Source: Exophiala sp. HKRS030 (Eukaryota > Ascomycota > Eurotiomycetes > Chaetothyriales > Herpotrichiellaceae). Taken from it: DNA of 64,000 nucleotides. The DNA lies in assembly GCA_023897205.1 (NCBI GenBank), contig JAHWDD010000018.1:168997-232996 (forward strand), written 5' to 3'. This document shows, one piece after another, positions 62,011-64,000 of the stretch. Within the stretch, counting starts at the first letter, position 1; each line of letters starts with the position of its first letter. Made by a program: the position numbers and the translations under genes. Under the pieces are notes generated by a model. It saw only the letters and a list, made by a program, of their open reading frames with translations, was not told the origin of the DNA and ran no database searches.

Positions 62011-62661
62011 CGCGTAATCACAACGCACACTACTCGGCCGAGAAATAAGTCTCTGTTTCTCGGCTTTTTACTGTACACCGCTGGTACAGTCGGCCTTGCT
62101 ACCATCCAACCGAATCAATCAACCAGTCAGCTCATATTCGCTGGTCTTTCCGGCCTCGGTTATGGCTCTCCGCTCATTCTTATCGTCGCTGGCGTTCAGT
62201 TATCAACTCCACACGGACTGATCGCTACCGCAACGGCTGTCACTACCTCATCTAGAGCAATTGCCGCAACAGTATTTACCGCCATCTACGCAGCAGCCTT
62301 CGACGCAGACCTTGCATCTAAGCTTCCTGAGTACGTCGCAAAAGCAGCTGGCGCGGCGGGCCTTCCTATTGCGTCCATTCCAGCTTTTGTTGAAGCGCTT
62401 GCATCTGGTGAGACAGGGAAAATTGCGAACATTCCGGGAGTCTCCCCGGCAATAATTGCGCAAGGGGTTGCGGCGCTGAAGCACGCTTTCGCGGACTCAT
62501 TGAGGGTTGTATTCATTATTGCAGCGCCCTTTGGTGCTTTGGCTTGTGTTGGCTGTCTGTTCTTGGGTGACATGCGTAAGACAATGAATTATCATGTCGA
62601 TGCGCCCGTCGAGGATCTTCATGCTAAGCATCACCACGAGGAGTCAAATAAAGCAGCATAA
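62011..62661 (+). pseudogene. TRI12/DHA2-type MFS efflux pump, C-terminal remnant
   Basis: One open frame reads RPRNKSLFLGFLLYTAGTVG, LGYGSPLILIVAGVQLSTP, TATAVTTSSRAIAATVFTAIY and LACVGCLFLGDMRKTMN, and ends in an HHHEE tail at 62661. This is the last third of fungal TRI12-type pumps (usual length ~580), covering the last 4-5 membrane segments. No 5' portion is present. The frame has no stop, so truncation rather than point decay removed the gene. It lies about 680 bp beyond the start of the intact DHA1 pump. Confidence 0.75.
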
Positions 62662-63433
62662 GATATTGGCTATGGGAGAAGTGATGGCCGGTATATGCGT
62701 CAAGGCCACTTATCTGATTGCTCCATGCAACATCTAAAACTTGTTGTACATCTAGATATATAAAGAGAAGTGGCTAGTAGACGATAGAATACTAGAGACG
62801 ACCTTCGCCTTAGACTTAGAACACTTTTGACCTTTACTGTCAGAGTCACACGTGATTTAATTTTATGAACATCTCTAGCAGCTTAGATGCCGACAGGTCA
62901 ATATCCTCTTCTCGTATCTTGGTATAAAAACACACGGAAATATAATGGCGAGTACGATCGTATCTACCGACATACCTCTTCGAACAACCTGTAGAGGTCG
63001 CAGAGGTCGCAGATGACGATCTCAATGTTAGCCATTTATTAAGAGCAAGGCAACAAGACCTGTGGATATGTCTAGATCGCAGTCTGGGAATGAGACCACT
63101 GGCCAACACCTACATCCCACGCCTACCGCACACCCGCAACATCCACACGAATAGGGGACCAAGATCATCATTTACGGGTAGGTATGTTTATAAGTTTAGT
63201 TAAGTGCTAGCTCTGTTCAAGTGAGGCTCTTTGTGCATGAAACCAAACTCAGTTGCTTCACCCCTTTACATCATCTCCTTGTGCTCGAGTTGTCCAATGT
63301 TGATGATATTGTTCCCACCGGCTGCTTATACCATGCTTGCAGGAAGATCATCCTGCGCCGACATATCTAGATACAAGGTAGGACGTCCGACTAGATAAGG
63401 GGCATATCGTTCGAGAGTTTGATCATGCAATCT
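62662..63433. other. Intergenic, no gene recognised
   Basis: AT-richer than its surroundings, short frames only, several TATCTAGATAT-like stretches. No motif identified. Confidence 0.4.
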
Positions 63434-64000
63434 TCAAGGAAATTCTTCGCTTTTCTTCGACGGCGTGTTTGAAGTACAATGCCTGAGTGATTTCGGGCCT
63501 GCTCGTTGCAAGTTGGGCTTCTTGAGATATGTCCAAATCCCTGATTTACCCTGGGATAGGATACCATTTGGATCAAGCGTGTTCTTGATTGTGTCAACCA
63601 AGCGATTGAGCGCGCCGTTGTTGAAGTTGAAATGGCTTCTAACCTCATCCATATAGTCGATGTGAGCCCGATACTCCGAGACGCCCGCGTTTTCTCTTCC
63701 ATCTTCCAGAAGTTGTTCAAACATGACTCTGGCTCTTGGCCCTTCATTGGGCCCATACACGACAAGCAGAATAGCGATGACGTAGCGCCCGTAGACATGG
63801 AAGTCTGAGAATACGTCGAACTGTGCGTTCTCGACTATATCTCGTGCCCTGGTCCACCATTCTTGCAGCTCCATGCCGTCCGACGAGAAAAGGGGGGAAA
63901 AGCAGATGTGCCCACCACCTGGGCCGCGGACATTCATTAATTCTTTAGCAACGATGTTAAGTGTCCCAGCATGGGGGATTTCAGCCAAAGGCAGTTTTGA
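63434..64000 (-). CDS. VAO-type flavoprotein oxidase, C-terminal part; gene continues past the right edge
   Basis: The frame is open to the last base of the window, so the start lies outside. It reads GGGHICFSPL, then a substrate-domain stretch with DFHVYGRYVIAILLVVYGPN, and YMDEVRSHFNFNNGALNRL followed by DPNGILSQGKSGIW. This final motif is the conserved C-terminal end of vanillyl-alcohol-oxidase-type enzymes (DPNGI-x-x-GKSG-[IV]-W). About 165 of ~560 residues are visible, and the ~20 residues after GKSGIW are longer than usual. No lesion is seen. It is on the opposite strand from the VAO N-terminal remnant at 17.2 kb and is a separate gene. Confidence 0.75.
   Translation of the reverse strand, partial: SKLPLAEIPHAGTLNIVAKELMNVRGPGGGHICFSPLFSSDGMELQEWWTRARDIVENAQFDVFSDFHVYGRYVIAILLVVYGPNEGPRARVMFEQLLEDGRENAGVSEYRAHIDYMDEVRSHFNFNNGALNRLVDTIKNTLDPNGILSQGKSGIWTYLKKPNLQRAGPKSLRHCTSNTPSKKSEEFP

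Overview
The window is nuclear DNA of a filamentous ascomycete (Pezizomycotina; Eurotiomycetes-like is a guess). Evidence: short GT-AG introns of about 35-125 nt, most with CTRAY-like branch sites; fungal-only families (fungal_trans regulators, DUF3638/DUF3645 giant protein, DUF7924-like protein, CmcJ/NvfI-type oxidase); no operons. It reads as an accessory, probably subtelomeric or metabolite-cluster-type region: a few intact genes sit among many decayed or truncated ones.

Layout. 0-4 kb: a DUF7924-like coiled-coil gene cut by the left edge, then an unknown multi-exon gene. 4.3-13.8 kb: one huge DUF6606/DUF3638/DUF3645 gene on the minus strand, its last two thirds almost clean but its N-terminal third broken. 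15.4-17.7 kb: a broken extra 3-isopropylmalate dehydrogenase and a vanillyl-alcohol-oxidase (VAO) N-terminal remnant. 20.3-27.4 kb: the best intact block, a C2H2/fungal_trans regulator, a Dal5-type MFS permease and a divergently transcribed secreted SMP-30 lactonase. 27.9-29.5 kb: remnants of a Baeyer-Villiger monooxygenase and a CmcJ/NvfI-like enzyme. 30-34 kb: gene-poor DNA with purine-rich tracts and a perfect hairpin. 34.3-39.4 kb: a broken second DUF7924-like copy, a decayed RING gene and a beta-lactamase-fold gene. 41.7-49.7 kb: unknown genes, a P450 N-terminal fragment, a decayed Zn2Cys6 regulator and a P450 that lost its haem loop. 50.2-54.5 kb: a broken GABA/choline-type permease, HET-like and acyltransferase-like remnants, and an intact NmrA-like gene. 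57.2-64 kb: a Zn2Cys6 regulator with an apparent nonsense codon inside its zinc cluster, an intact DHA1 MFS pump, the 3' end of a TRI12-type pump, and the C-terminal end of a VAO-type flavoenzyme running off the right edge.

Working together. The regulator, permease and lactonase at 20-27 kb look like a small uptake-and-lactone-hydrolysis unit; the adjacent monooxygenase remnant would have made esters or lactones, so the unit may once have been larger. Elsewhere the set (two P450s, BVMO, CmcJ-like, VAO, acyltransferase, pumps, two Zn2Cys6 regulators, spare isopropylmalate dehydrogenase) is the parts list of one or more secondary-metabolite clusters, most members now broken by single stops, one-base shifts or truncation. 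All family calls come from reading motifs by eye; no database search was possible.
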